A stretch of 34,652 nt of DNA from Flavobacteriales bacterium (GCA_025055635.1 JANWWQ010000017.1:1-34652); one strand, 5' to 3'; shown: positions 22,998 through 34,652, numbered from the stretch's first letter. Translations and numbers: made by a program. The notes: generated by a model not told the origin, from the sequence alone.

Positions 22998-23834
22998 ATG
23001 CTCCTGGAGGGCCATTATACCTATTCATTTGATCCGCAGAAACCCCTGGGATCAGGTCCTTTTGGAAAGACCTATGTAGGGCATTGCACCCAAACCGGTC
23101 AACAGGTACGCATCCGTTTTAGAAATGACCACTGGAAGCCTCCATTGGTCTTACCGGAGTCTCTTCAACCTCCGTTGCGTGAAGTTCTTACCCTGCACAA
23201 TGGGGTAGTGGTAGTGATTGAATCCTTCGTGGAGGGGCAGGACCTGAAAAGCTTTCTGGCCCAATCCGGCCGGCCCCTTCAGGTATCTCAGGCCCTCCTT
23301 TTGGCCTCCGGGTTATGCCAGCATTTGCAGCGTTTCCACGAGTTGAATTGGGTGCATGGCGACTTAAAGCCTTCCAACATCCTAATTCCTTCTCATGGTG
23401 GCCTTCAGGACGCCTGCCTCATAGATTTTGATTCCGCCGCTCCGAGCGGAAAACGTTTTGCGCCTTACAGTTTTGTATATGCCCCGCCAGAGTTGCTTCT
23501 CAATCACAAGGATCTGTACGGCCCCCACGGCGATTTGTTCAGTCTGGCGGTGGTACTATGGGAAGCCCTCACGGGGGAACCCTTTTTACAAGCCTCTCAT
23601 CCGGCTATTCTCTTTCAAATGCAAATCAGCCGGCCTATGCCAGCTCACCCTCGCATCCCTCCCCCCTTGCTGAAAGTGCTTCAAAAAGCGGCCAGCATTG
23701 CCGCCTTTGGTCGCCCTCCTCAGATGCTTGATCCCTTCCAGGTGCGCCAAGCCCTCAGGATGGCCATATCCCACAGGTATCATCAGGCATCATATTTGCT
23801 TCAGGATTTATTCCAGGCCATTGGGGAGACTTAG
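22998..23834 (+). CDS. Protein-kinase-fold protein with altered catalytic motifs
   Basis: 278 residues, essentially a bare kinase domain without sensor or membrane segment. The glycine loop [12 protein letters not shown] (17-23 onward) is intact. The beta-3 strand reads VRIRF, so the ATP-anchoring lysine position is Arg40. The stretch to the hinge ([10 protein letters not shown]) is unusually short, leaving little room for the alpha-C helix and its glutamate. The catalytic loop is HGDLKPSN (Asp122, Lys124, Asn127 present), the DFG motif is DFD (Asp143-Phe-Asp145), and the substrate-clamp YAPPEL is recognisable. It therefore keeps the metal-binding and catalytic-base residues but lacks the beta-3 Lys and DFG Gly: either an atypical active kinase or a pseudokinase. 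Target unknown; no phosphatase or FHA partner is adjacent. Confidence 0.85.
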   Translation: MLLEGHYTYSFDPQKPLGSGPFGKTYVGHCTQTGQQVRIRFRNDHWKPPLVLPESLQPPLREVLTLHNGVVVVIESFVEGQDLKSFLAQSGRPLQVSQALLLASGLCQHLQRFHELNWVHGDLKPSNILIPSHGGLQDACLIDFDSAAPSGKRFAPYSFVYAPPELLLNHKDLYGPHGDLFSLAVVLWEALTGEPFLQASHPAILFQMQISRPMPAHPRIPPPLLKVLQKAASIAAFGRPPQMLDPFQVRQALRMAISHRYHQASYLLQDLFQAIGET

Positions 23835-23851
23835 ATGGCTTGGGAATTTCA

Positions 23852-23859
23852 TAATTTTG
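23852..23859 (+). promoter_or_regulatory. -7 promoter element of tRNA-Ser
   Basis: TAATTTTG fits TAnnTTTG and ends five bases before the mature tRNA 5' end at 23864. Because the primary transcript cannot begin inside the mature tRNA, this sets an upper limit of five bases between the element and the transcription start if the promoter is used. No clear upstream TTTG. Confidence 0.5.
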
Positions 23860-23863
23860 CAGT

Positions 23864-23948
23864 GGAGAGATGGCAGAGTGGTTTAATGCGGCGGTCTTGA
23901 AAACCGTTGTACCGAAAGGTACCGGGGGTTCGAATCCCTCTCTCTCCG
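23864..23948 (+). tRNA. tRNA-Ser (anticodon UGA)
   Basis: The acceptor stem GGAGAGA (23864-23870) pairs with TCTCTCC (23941-23947), followed by discriminator G. The anticodon stem GCGGT/ACCGT encloses loop CTTGAAA with TGA at 23898-23900. The long variable arm (TACC-GAAA-GGTA) is the class II feature expected for serine. The T arm GGGGG-TTCGAAT-CCCTC is normal. CCA is not encoded (CCT follows). Confidence 0.97.
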
Positions 23949-23958
23949 CCTGGCAGGT

Positions 23959-23990
23959 AACCCGTGTGATATAGAAACGGGTTTACTTTG
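23959..23990 (+). terminator. Possible terminator after tRNA-Ser
   Basis: AACCCGT (23959-23965) pairs with ACGGGTT (23977-23983), and a T-rich stretch follows. It lies 10 nt after the tRNA 3' end. Confidence 0.4.
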
Positions 23991-24476
23991 CCGTTTTTCT
24001 ATTTTAGGGGGTGTCTCCGACGGCCGTCAGTCAGTGGGCTGCCTTGTGCTTGTCCCACGCATTCGCTTTTCCTCTGCCATTGCTAGGCCCTCATGGCCGT
24101 AACAACCTGTCCCTAAGAGCCGAAAGCATTATCCTAGGCACAGCACGCAGAGTTGGGACCAGGAATTTTTTTGTTGTTTCTCTCAGAAAGGTTCTCGTCT
24201 TGCCATAACTATCCGTGGCTATCTACAACAGATTACTATTGTTGCCGTGCTCTTGGGAGAGGTTGGGTCTGCAATTAAAAGTTTCCATATGTAGGTTCTA
24301 TTTCACCAAATCAGGACTTGCTCCGGCTCGCTGAGGCCATTTAGAGGGCGGCACTAAACATTTTTTAGGTATCTCCGGCCTTTATCCAATTTTTTTGGTT
24401 ATCAATATTTTGGCGGCCGCTGTCGGACTGTTGGCCCAGTTGTGAATTAAAAGGATATTTATTGAAGTATTTTTAT
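23991..24476. other. Intergenic region without a recognisable gene
   Basis: About 490 bases between the tRNA and the 3' end of the BASS transporter gene. Composition changes from GC-rich patches (for example GACGGCCGTC and GCGGCCGC) to AT-rich. Short frames exist but show no family or signal. It could hold degraded sequence; I see no intact feature. Confidence 0.5.
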
Positions 24477-25415
24477 TTAGAATTGTTTAAGCGTTTTGCC
24501 CCATTTTCTTCTGACAAATGCAATCACAGTCCTGCGGCGCAACCACATAGCCATAGCAAGCGCCGTGAAAAAGGAAAAGGTGGCATATACGGCAGCCGGA
24601 TGCCCCAATGATGTGTCATTAAAAACCAAGTCTGAACTGGCTAACCCAATGGCCATGGCAGTATTTTGCAGGCCTACTTCGGTGGTGATGGACACACTAT
24701 TGCGTGTTCCCAAGCCCAGTAATCTGGAAAAAAATAGCCCCGCCCCCAGGCCCAATACATTCAGAGTCAGCATGTAGGGTAGCAAACTCAGAACTACCGG
24801 AAGAGAAAGCTTCTCAGAGTCTTTCTCCCAAAAAAGTACGCCCAACAAAGCCAGCATCATCAGAGCCGCTACCACTGGCTTCATCCGTTTGGCCCATTGG
24901 GCCACAGGGGGCCCCCACTTCTGGCGCAAAAAAATTCCCAGGGCTGCCGGCAACACCGTTGTGAAAAAAATGTACGTAACGGTCTCCTGTACGGGCATGT
25001 GTATTTTTCTGCCTAAGGCGGTTCCTAACAAAGACGCCGCAAGTTTCATCACCATGGGTATACTGAATAAAGTGATCAGACTGTTTACTGAGGTAATTAC
25101 AATATTTAAGGCCAAATTGCCCCCTAAAAGAAAGGCTACCAGCCCAGCCGAGGCACCTCCCGGACAGGCTGCTGTAAGGACAATCCCCATTTTAGCCGAA
25201 AGATCCAAAGGTGCCACCGAAGCCACTACAAGGGCTATTGCCGGTAATCCCAGAAGCTGTACCGCTAGTCCTGTGATAGCGGCTTTGGGAAATTTTAACA
25301 AGTAAAGAAAGTCCCACTTTGTAAGCGTGCAGCCCATGGCCAGCATGGTGAGCAGAATAGTGGCCGGCAGCAACCAATCGGAAAACACAGAGCAAAAGTC
25401 AAAAAATCCTTCCAA
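24477..25415 (-). CDS. Bile acid:sodium symporter (BASS) family transporter
   Basis: 312 residues with about nine to ten hydrophobic helices. LTMLAMGCTLTKWDF at the start, the CPGGASAG crossing motif (near residue 85) and EVGLQNTAMAIGLA in the second half are BASS-family hallmarks. These are sodium-coupled importers of organic acids, pantothenate, bile acids or other anions; the substrate here is unknown. The start is TTG 25415, the best option before an upstream in-frame stop. It is divergent from the alternative complex III operon, with about 190 bases between the two starts, and is not evidently linked to it. Confidence 0.9.
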   Translation of the reverse strand: MEGFFDFCSVFSDWLLPATILLTMLAMGCTLTKWDFLYLLKFPKAAITGLAVQLLGLPAIALVVASVAPLDLSAKMGIVLTAACPGGASAGLVAFLLGGNLALNIVITSVNSLITLFSIPMVMKLAASLLGTALGRKIHMPVQETVTYIFFTTVLPAALGIFLRQKWGPPVAQWAKRMKPVVAALMMLALLGVLFWEKDSEKLSLPVVLSLLPYMLTLNVLGLGAGLFFSRLLGLGTRNSVSITTEVGLQNTAMAIGLASSDLVFNDTSLGHPAAVYATFSFFTALAMAMWLRRRTVIAFVRRKWGKTLKQF

Positions 25416-25507
25416 CAGCTTTACTTCCTGTTGATACCTCTTTTAAGCGCCTGCTAATCAAAAGGCTGAATTCAAAAATTTGTTACCTAAAATTAGGAAG
25501 GCTTTTC

Positions 25508-25537
25508 TTTGAAATTTGGAAGGGGGCTCTATTTTTG
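25508..25537 (+). promoter_or_regulatory. Bacteroidota-type promoter of the alternative complex III operon
   Basis: TTTG (25508-25511) and TATTTTTG (25530-25537) are 18 nt apart. The predicted start is near 25542, just ahead of ATG 25550 and 68 nt ahead of ATG 25610. It probably drives actABCDEF and the following oxidase genes. Confidence 0.7.
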
Positions 25538-25609
25538 CCCCCGCAAAAAATGCCCGCCAGCAAACAATTTCCTAACAAACTCCATTATATTCTTACCTAT
25601 TCCTGTTCC

Positions 25610-26989
25610 ATGAGCCTGAGGTTCATCCGTGCCCTTTGGCTAGCCCTTTTGGTCGCCTGGGGGGGCTATCCTTTCGATGTACTAGCCGCCGATGGTAAGA
25701 AACTTTTTGAAACCAATTGCGCTCGATGTCATTATGTCTCCGATAAAAAGCTGGTGGGCCCCGGGCTGGCGGGAGTCAGGCAGCGCTGGAGCTCGCAGGA
25801 CAATCTTATAGCCTGGATCCTAAATTCAGCCGAATATCTGAAGACGGGTGATAAATACGCCTTGGACCTTTACGAAAAATTTAACAAAGCCGCTATGCCG
25901 GCTTTTCCTAACCTGAGCAAGGACGACGTACTGGCCATCCTGGATTATATAGACCAGGCTGCCCAAGAAGCTGTGGCCAAGGCTCCTGACAGTGTAACAC
26001 CGGCAGAAGGAGCCGGCAGTCAGCCAGGGAAATCCTCTGATAGCCAATATACTACGATTCTTCTTTTGGTCTTGGTGTTAGTGCTTATTCTTTTGTTGGT
26101 TTATCTAACTAACATATCCCGAAGCCTGGTACTAATTTGGCAGGCTCGTTCGGGCCAAAAGGACCCCCCTGCCAAGGATTTCTCCATTGCCGAACGACTG
26201 GAAAACTTTCTCAGGGCCGCTTGGGTGTGGGCTGGTACACCCGGGAACCGACGCTGGGCAGGTCTCATTATCCTTCTTGTTGTGCTTTATCTTCTTAAGC
26301 TCGTATGGGACGGCCTTTACGGTATAGGTGTTTTCCAAGGCTACCAACCCCAGCAACCCATTAAGTTCTCCCATGCCAAGCATGCGGGTGAACTCAAAAT
26401 TTCCTGTGTTTACTGCCACACTGGAGCTACTCAAAGTAAACATGCCACCATCCCCAGCCCCACCACCTGCATGAATTGTCATATGGCAGTGAAAGAGGGG
26501 CCCAAGTACGGGAAAACAGAGATCGCTAAGATTTATGCTTCCATCGGGTATGATCCAAACACCGATCGCTACATTGAAAACTATCAAAATCTTCCTTATG
26601 AAGAGGTGGTCAAAATTTTTACCACCTGGCTTGAAGGCTCGGGCGATGCTTTCCGGGCTGTGGAGAGATTTATTCAAAAGCCCATTGATTGGGTCCAAAT
26701 TCACAAGCTTCCCGACCACGCCTACTTTAATCACGCCCAGCATTATAATGTTGGCCAGATTGAATGTCAAACCTGTCATGGGCCCGTGGAGCAGATGGAG
26801 GAAGTGTATCAATACTCCACACTCACCATGGGCTGGTGTATCAACTGCCACCGGCAAACCCCAGTTAAGTGGGAGGGTAATGGATACTATGCCAGACTGC
26901 ATGATTACCTGAAAGCCCGTTATAAGGAAGGTGACAAATTCACCGTGTCCCGGGTGGGCGGTCTGGAATGTGGCAAGTGTCATTATTAA
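25610..26989 (+). CDS. actA: Alternative complex III subunit ActA, multiheme cytochrome c
   Basis: About 459 residues from ATG 25610, which begins a standard signal/anchor (MSLRFIRALWLALLVAWGG); ATG 25550 is an alternative adding 20 residues. An N-terminal class I monoheme domain has CARCH at ~37 and a likely Met ligand in AAMPAFPNLS. Two hydrophobic segments follow (LLLVLVLVLILLLVY; LIILLVVLYLLKLVW), then a pentaheme domain with CVYCH (~266), CMNCH (~287), CQTCH (~386), CINCH (~410) and CGKCH (~454, two residues before the end). Six CXXCH in all. ActA relays electrons within the quinol-oxidising complex, facing the periplasm. Distal His ligands such as FSHAKH and YFNHAQH precede the heme sites. 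First gene of the operon; the actB start follows 23 nt after the stop. Confidence 0.94.
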   Translation: MSLRFIRALWLALLVAWGGYPFDVLAADGKKLFETNCARCHYVSDKKLVGPGLAGVRQRWSSQDNLIAWILNSAEYLKTGDKYALDLYEKFNKAAMPAFPNLSKDDVLAILDYIDQAAQEAVAKAPDSVTPAEGAGSQPGKSSDSQYTTILLLVLVLVLILLLVYLTNISRSLVLIWQARSGQKDPPAKDFSIAERLENFLRAAWVWAGTPGNRRWAGLIILLVVLYLLKLVWDGLYGIGVFQGYQPQQPIKFSHAKHAGELKISCVYCHTGATQSKHATIPSPTTCMNCHMAVKEGPKYGKTEIAKIYASIGYDPNTDRYIENYQNLPYEEVVKIFTTWLEGSGDAFRAVERFIQKPIDWVQIHKLPDHAYFNHAQHYNVGQIECQTCHGPVEQMEEVYQYSTLTMGWCINCHRQTPVKWEGNGYYARLHDYLKARYKEGDKFTVSRVGGLECGKCHY

Positions 26990-27012
26990 AACAATTTTCT
27001 GAAATCGTCCAT

Positions 27013-30372
<3,360 letters not shown>

Positions 30373-30397
30373 CCTTTAAACAATACAATTCCTGACA

Positions 30398-31798
30398 ATG
30401 CACGGCGAATCACCATTCAGAAAACCCCTCATCCTAGGTGATAAAAGCTATCACCAAATTACCGAGGACATATGTCGTCCTATAGAGCAGAGAGCTGGCA
30501 AGCTCTATTATGTGGCATTTGCTTTAGCATTCACGGCCCTTTTGTGGGGCGTGGGGCTCATTGCCTATTTGATTGGTACCGGCGTAGGTGTCTGGGGGCT
30601 CAACCGGACGGTCAACTGGGCGTGGGATATCACCAACTTCGTCTGGTGGGTAGGTATTGGTCACGCAGGGACCCTTATATCAGCCATCTTGCTCTTATTC
30701 CGTCAGCGCTGGAGAATGTCCATTAACCGATCGGCCGAGGCTATGACCATTTTCGCAGTGATCTGTGCGGCTATGTTCCCACTCATTCATATGGGGCGTA
30801 TTTGGGTGTCCTATTGGACACTTCCCCTCCCTAATCAATTCGGCCCCTTGTGGGTGAATTTCAACTCTGCGCTTTTGTGGGACGTCTTCGCCATTACTAC
30901 CTATTTCACAGTATCCTTGGGCTTTTGGTACACAGGCCTCATTCCGGATTTTGCCACGGTGCGTGATCGGCAGACGATTCCCTTCATGAAGATTATTTAC
31001 CGTATTACAGCGATGGGCTGGACAGGTCGTGTCAAGGATTGGCAGCGTTTTGAAGAAGTTTCCCTCGTGTTGGCAGGCCTTTCTACGCCTCTGGTGCTCT
31101 CGGTACATTCCGTGGTATCGTTTGACTTTGCGACCTCCGTGATACCAGGATGGCACACCACCATCTTTCCCCCCTACTTTGTGGCGGGGGCCATTTTCTC
31201 GGGATTTGCGATGGTGCTGACCCTGTTGCTAGTGATGCGGAAAGTGCTCCACCTGGAAGACTACATCACCATTTACCACGTGGAAAACATGAATAAAATT
31301 ATTATTGTCACAGGTTCTATCGTGGGCGTGGCATATATCACAGAATTATTCATCTCGTGGTACAGTGGGGTGATGTATGAACAGTATGCCTTCATAAATC
31401 GGGCTACTGGGCCTCTATCTTGGAGTTATTGGATTATGATGTCATGCAATGTAATCTCCCCCCAACTGTTTTGGATTAAAAAGCTTAGAACCAACTTGTT
31501 GTTTACTTTCATTATGTCCCTTGTCGTGAATGTGGGGATGTGGTTTGAACGCTTCGTTATCATCGTCACCAGCTTACATCGGGATTTTCTGCCCTCCGCC
31601 TGGACGATGTTCTATCCGACATATGTGGACATTGGAATTTTTATTGGTTCGCTAGGCATTTTCTTTACACTGTTTTTGTTGTTTTCCCGTACTTTCCCTG
31701 TCATTGCTATGGCTGAGTTAAAATCCATCTTGAAAATTTCCGGTGAAGCTCAAAAGCAGAAGCAAGCTGTTCTTGAACCCGAACATGCTCAACATTGA
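30398..31798 (+). CDS. actC: Alternative complex III subunit ActC, NrfD-like quinol-binding membrane protein
   Basis: 466 residues with about ten transmembrane helices. It belongs to the NrfD/PsrC family, whose helix bundle binds menaquinol. Conserved-looking stretches include WAWDITNFVWWVGIGHAGTLISA, FPLIHMGRIWVSYW, WVNFNSALLWDVFAI and the VHSVVSFDFATSVIPGWH segment, with acidic and histidine residues expected for quinol oxidation and proton passage. ActF is its paralogue-like partner in the complex. It is placed between actB and actD with 25- and 19-nt gaps. No truncation is visible. Confidence 0.95.
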   Translation: MHGESPFRKPLILGDKSYHQITEDICRPIEQRAGKLYYVAFALAFTALLWGVGLIAYLIGTGVGVWGLNRTVNWAWDITNFVWWVGIGHAGTLISAILLLFRQRWRMSINRSAEAMTIFAVICAAMFPLIHMGRIWVSYWTLPLPNQFGPLWVNFNSALLWDVFAITTYFTVSLGFWYTGLIPDFATVRDRQTIPFMKIIYRITAMGWTGRVKDWQRFEEVSLVLAGLSTPLVLSVHSVVSFDFATSVIPGWHTTIFPPYFVAGAIFSGFAMVLTLLLVMRKVLHLEDYITIYHVENMNKIIIVTGSIVGVAYITELFISWYSGVMYEQYAFINRATGPLSWSYWIMMSCNVISPQLFWIKKLRTNLLFTFIMSLVVNVGMWFERFVIIVTSLHRDFLPSAWTMFYPTYVDIGIFIGSLGIFFTLFLLFSRTFPVIAMAELKSILKISGEAQKQKQAVLEPEHAQH

Positions 31799-31817
31799 TT
31801 TACTATAAGCAGGAAAA

Positions 31818-32348
31818 ATGGATAAAAACAATAAAGTAATCTACGGTGTATTTACCGACCCAGACGTCACGTTGGCCGCTGTGAAAGCCTTGCGCAGGGA
31901 AGGGGTGAGGATTAAGGAAGTTTATTGTCCTTTCCCTGTGCATGGCCTAGATGAAGCGATGGGTTATAAACCTACGAACATCTCTGTTTCTGCTTTTGTA
32001 TTTGGTGCCACTGGATGTTCCTTGGCTGCCTTGATGATTTGGTACATGAATATCCATGATTGGCCCATGAACATAGGCGGAAAGCCATCCTTCAGCTTTG
32101 CTGAAAATTTTCCCGCTTTTGTCCCGGTACTATTTGAGAGTACAGTCTTGTTGGCGGCCCATGGAATGATAGCTACATTTTATTTCGTCACGAAACTTTT
32201 TCCCGGTTTTCCCGGCCGTAATCCTGATAAACGCTCTACAGACGACCGTTTTGTGATGGAAATTGATCTTTCCGAGCAGTCGTTGAGCGAGGATGATATT
32301 AAACGTCTATTACAAAAGTACGGTGCCTCTGAAATCAATCACCCATGA
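31818..32348 (+). CDS. actD: Alternative complex III subunit ActD (DUF3341)
   Basis: 176 residues. The N-terminal soluble part (IYGVFTDPDVTLAAVKALRREGVRIKEVYCPFPVHGLDEAMGYK) and two transmembrane helices (ISVSAFVFGATGCSLAALMIWYM; VLFESTVLLAAHGMIATFYFV) are the DUF3341 pattern. The C-terminal tail contains RSTDDRFVMEID. It is a structural membrane subunit with no cofactor. Its stop overlaps the actE start by 4 nt (ATGA), a sign of translational coupling. Confidence 0.94.
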   Translation: MDKNNKVIYGVFTDPDVTLAAVKALRREGVRIKEVYCPFPVHGLDEAMGYKPTNISVSAFVFGATGCSLAALMIWYMNIHDWPMNIGGKPSFSFAENFPAFVPVLFESTVLLAAHGMIATFYFVTKLFPGFPGRNPDKRSTDDRFVMEIDLSEQSLSEDDIKRLLQKYGASEINHP

Positions 32349-32935
32349 GAAAGATTCATGGTATAATAACTTTTGGTGCAGTAAGTCTGGCTTTGCTGGC
32401 TGGTAGCTGTACAAAAAGCCCCCAAAGCCCGGGTTATGAATATATGCCCGACATGTACCGATCGGTGGGTTATGAGGCCTATCAACCAAATCCCAACTTT
32501 GCCGATGGTACCACGGCCCAACCTCCGGTGGAGGGAACTATGCCCTATCAATCCGACCGATCCCGACTTCTGGATTTTATGCCATACCCATTACCTAATA
32601 CACCTGAAGGCTACGCTGCTGCTGCCGCTCTTAAAAATCCCGTTCCTTTTTCGGAAGAGGCCTTAAAGGAAGGTGAAGCTCTGTTTCAGACTTTTTGTTC
32701 CCACTGTCATGGAACAAAGGGTTTGGGCGATGGAGTGGTGGGCACAAAAAACCCTGCCCTCATTCCCCCTGCCTATAACTCACCGCAGTTGAAGGATCTT
32801 CCAGAAGGACAAATTTTCCATTCCATTACCTATGGAAAAGGAATGATGGGTGCCCATCGCTACCAGCTCACTAAAACCCAGCGCTGGAAGCTGGTGCATT
32901 ATGTTCAGTCCTTGCAAAAACAACCGGCTCAGTAA
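32345..32935 (+). CDS. actE: Alternative complex III subunit ActE, monoheme cytochrome c lipoprotein
   Basis: 196 residues. A lipoprotein signal ends in LLAGSC (Cys22), so it should be lipid-anchored on the periplasmic side. The class I cytochrome c domain has CSHCH (from Cys118) and a candidate Met ligand in the YGKGMMGAHRYQL region. The segment between (YMPDMYRSVGYEAYQPNPNF) is typical of ActE. It is the likely electron exit of the complex, handing electrons to the oxidase or a soluble carrier. The start overlaps actD; actF follows after 18 nt. Confidence 0.94.
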   Translation: MRKIHGIITFGAVSLALLAGSCTKSPQSPGYEYMPDMYRSVGYEAYQPNPNFADGTTAQPPVEGTMPYQSDRSRLLDFMPYPLPNTPEGYAAAAALKNPVPFSEEALKEGEALFQTFCSHCHGTKGLGDGVVGTKNPALIPPAYNSPQLKDLPEGQIFHSITYGKGMMGAHRYQLTKTQRWKLVHYVQSLQKQPAQ

Positions 32936-32953
32936 TCAATTTATAATGGAATT

Positions 32954-34150
32954 ATGGAAACCGTTGTAAGTCAAAAATTTGTATTTCCGGCGCGACTGCG
33001 CTTGCTGAGTTTGATCATGATGGGTGTGGGTCTGATAGCCCTCATCGCCAGCTTCCTTCTGTATAGGGATGATAGTCAGAGGGTGTGGTCCAACCTGTTG
33101 GTTGCTTCTTTCTTCTTCACAGGCGTTTCCCTGGCGGGTACCTTTTTCCTGGCGGTGAATATCGTAGGAGAAGCCGGTTGGTACACTGTCCTGCGCCGCA
33201 TTCCTGAAGCCCTGGGCAAATTCATGCCTTTCGGCTTGGTTGCCCTAGCGGTGGTAGTGATCACGGGAATCCTGGGCATACACAAAACCTGGATCTGGAT
33301 GGATAAAGAAGTTGTGGCCACGGACGAAGTGGTACGGCATAAATCGGCCTACTTAAATGTACCTTTTTTCCTGGTGCGCTTTGCTGCCTACGCCGCTATC
33401 TGGTACGGATTTACAGTGATTTTTCGCCGCCAATCGCTCATGGATGAGCAGTTGGGCACTCTGGATCACTACTTCAAAATGCGTAAGTATGCAGCCACCT
33501 TTTTGGTGCTCTTCGCTATTACTTCTTCCACCTCCGCATGGGACTTCCTCATGTCCATAGATGTCCACTGGTTTAGCACCCTTTTCGGTTGGTATACTTT
33601 CGCCGGTTATTGGGTCTCCGGGGTGGCCGTAATGCTCCTCATTGTGATCTATCTGAAAAAACTGGGTTATATGCCCCAGGTTAACCTCAGCCATATCCAT
33701 GACTTAGCCAAATATCTTTTTGCATTCTCCATCTTCTGGACCTATCTGTACTTTTCTCAATTCATGCTTTACTTCTATGCCAATATTCCTGAGGAAGTTG
33801 TTTATTTTATTGAAAGATATGATACCCAATATAGGCCTTTAATACTGGTGATGGTAGCATTGAACTTTGTATTGCCTTTGCTTGTTTTAATGACGCGTGA
33901 TGCCAAAAGAAATTATTTATATACTGTAACTATTGCTACACTTGTTGTGTTAGGGCATTATTTAGATTTGTACCAGATTGTGATGCCAGGTACTGTAGGT
34001 ACCAATTTCGGTCTAGGTTTACCGGAGGTGGGATGCTTTTTGCTCTTTACAGGTCTTTTCATCTTTGCCGTATTTCGTGGATTGGAACAGGCTAATCTGG
34101 TGCCTTCCAAGGCCACGTTCCTTGATGAAAGCCTGCATCATAATTACTAA
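32954..34150 (+). CDS. actF: Alternative complex III subunit ActF, quinol:cytochrome c oxidoreductase membrane subunit
   Basis: 398 residues with about ten hydrophobic helices. It resembles ActC-like NrfD proteins but is shorter and lacks part of the quinol site in known complexes. Recognisable stretches include HKTWIWMDKEVVATDEVVRHK, TSSTSAWDFLMSIDVHWFSTLFGWY and FWTYLYFSQFMLYFYANIPEE. It is proposed to take part in complex assembly and possibly proton movement. Codon use over 33781-33970 drifts toward A/T (for example ttatttatatactgtaac), but the frame is clean. coxB starts 28 nt later. Confidence 0.94.
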   Translation: METVVSQKFVFPARLRLLSLIMMGVGLIALIASFLLYRDDSQRVWSNLLVASFFFTGVSLAGTFFLAVNIVGEAGWYTVLRRIPEALGKFMPFGLVALAVVVITGILGIHKTWIWMDKEVVATDEVVRHKSAYLNVPFFLVRFAAYAAIWYGFTVIFRRQSLMDEQLGTLDHYFKMRKYAATFLVLFAITSSTSAWDFLMSIDVHWFSTLFGWYTFAGYWVSGVAVMLLIVIYLKKLGYMPQVNLSHIHDLAKYLFAFSIFWTYLYFSQFMLYFYANIPEEVVYFIERYDTQYRPLILVMVALNFVLPLLVLMTRDAKRNYLYTVTIATLVVLGHYLDLYQIVMPGTVGTNFGLGLPEVGCFLLFTGLFIFAVFRGLEQANLVPSKATFLDESLHHNY

Positions 34151-34178
34151 TGTGATGAATAACTAAAGAATCGCAGCT

Positions 34179-34652
34179 ATGCTCAACAACATTCTTTTCG
34201 CCATCGTTACCATCCTGAGCGTGGTGACGCTCACCAAAATCATCACCGTATCCAACCTCATTGACACCATTCGCGGCAAAAAACCCTGGGAAATCACATA
34301 TAAAGAAAATGGCATCAATGGCCTTCTGTGCCTGTTCATGGTGTTTTTTGGCTGGTTCCTCTACGTTTACTTTTATATCAAGTATGTTAGGGGCGGTTAC
34401 CTGCTTCCCGAAGCAGCTTCTCTCCATGGAAAAGATATTGACCAGCTTTCTGATGTATCCTTTACAATTATTTCAATCGCTTACATGGTGGTGCAGCCTT
34501 TTCTGTGGTACTTCGCTTATCGGTACCGGATGAGGCCCAACAGCAAAGGGTACCACTTCGCCCACAACACGCGCCTGGAAATGGTCTGGACGATAATTCC
34601 GGCCATAGTCTTTTGCTCTCTTATTTATTACGGTCTCAAAATTTGGATATCG
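34179..34652 (+). CDS. coxB: Cytochrome c oxidase subunit II, 3' truncated by window end
   Basis: The first 158 residues; the frame is open to the right edge. It starts MLNNILFAIVTILSVVTLTKII, an extra N-terminal helix common in Bacteroidota CoxB, then a second helix (LLCLFMVFFGWFLYVYFYIKYV) and a third (SFTIISIAYMVVQPFLWYFAYRY). It then continues NTRLEMVWTIIPAIVFCSLIYYG, the classic subunit II transmembrane helix before the copper domain. The CuA cupredoxin domain lies beyond the window. Subunit II accepts electrons from cytochrome c or, here, probably directly from the adjacent ActABCDEF complex; a fused supercomplex is known in other Bacteroidota. Confidence 0.93.
   Translation, partial: MLNNILFAIVTILSVVTLTKIITVSNLIDTIRGKKPWEITYKENGINGLLCLFMVFFGWFLYVYFYIKYVRGGYLLPEAASLHGKDIDQLSDVSFTIISIAYMVVQPFLWYFAYRYRMRPNSKGYHFAHNTRLEMVWTIIPAIVFCSLIYYGLKIWIS

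Noticed and set aside
24301-24360. Third degraded copy of the palindromic element
   Set aside because: Only short matches (GACTTGCTCC, GAGGGCGGC) in a different order; not enough to distinguish from chance by eye.

Overview
The window looks like a chromosomal segment of a free-living, aerobic member of the Bacteroidota. Three independent lines support this: (i) a surface protein with SprB-type repeats, PKD-like domains and a gliding/T9SS-type C-terminal domain; (ii) promoters of the Bacteroidota form TTTG-N18-20-TAnnTTTG and a general lack of Shine-Dalgarno sequences before start codons; (iii) an alternative complex III operon in the usual Bacteroidota order, running into cytochrome oxidase subunit II. 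A finer placement (for example Chitinophagales or Saprospirales) is only a guess.

Layout. 1-2704: 3' part of a large repeat-rich adhesin. 2705-3484: long AT-rich gap. 3485-8412: prfB (intact, with a programmed +1 frameshift), a DUF218/YdcF-like protein, an unrecognised protein, a rhomboid protease, an unpaired CoA-transferase subunit B and a GtrB/DPM-like glycosyltransferase. 8462-8555: decayed copy of a palindromic element. 8704-13928: ZapB-like coiled coil, zapA, rny (RNase Y), a polysaccharide flippase and a long exported coiled-coil protein. 13942-19920, minus strand: phosphatidylserine decarboxylase-like protein, SH3-like secreted protein, Tat-exported GH1 glycosidase, a GC-rich palindromic element, a membrane-anchored EEP-family hydrolase and an APC permease. 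20062-23948, plus strand: methyltransferase-glycosyltransferase fusion, small secreted protein, ZIP metal transporter, kinase-fold protein with altered catalytic motifs, and tRNA-Ser(UGA). 24477-25415, minus strand: BASS-family transporter. 25610-34652: actABCDEF followed by the start of coxB.

How the genes work together. ActABCDEF oxidises menaquinol and passes electrons through c-type hemes to the caa3/aa3-type oxidase whose subunit II begins at the window edge, so the last 9 kb is a respiratory operon with its own promoter at 25508-25537. The middle is a mixture of envelope functions (flippase, glycosyltransferases, lipid decarboxylase, secreted proteins) and housekeeping genes (prfB, zapA, rny). 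I found no CRISPR array, transposase, integrase, phage gene or recognisable defence system. The less ordinary signals are promoters placed so close to start codons that mRNAs should be leaderless, a compound palindromic element with a decayed relative 8.5 kb away, a kinase-fold protein lacking the beta-3 lysine and DFG glycine, and a GH1 enzyme with a Tat-type signal.
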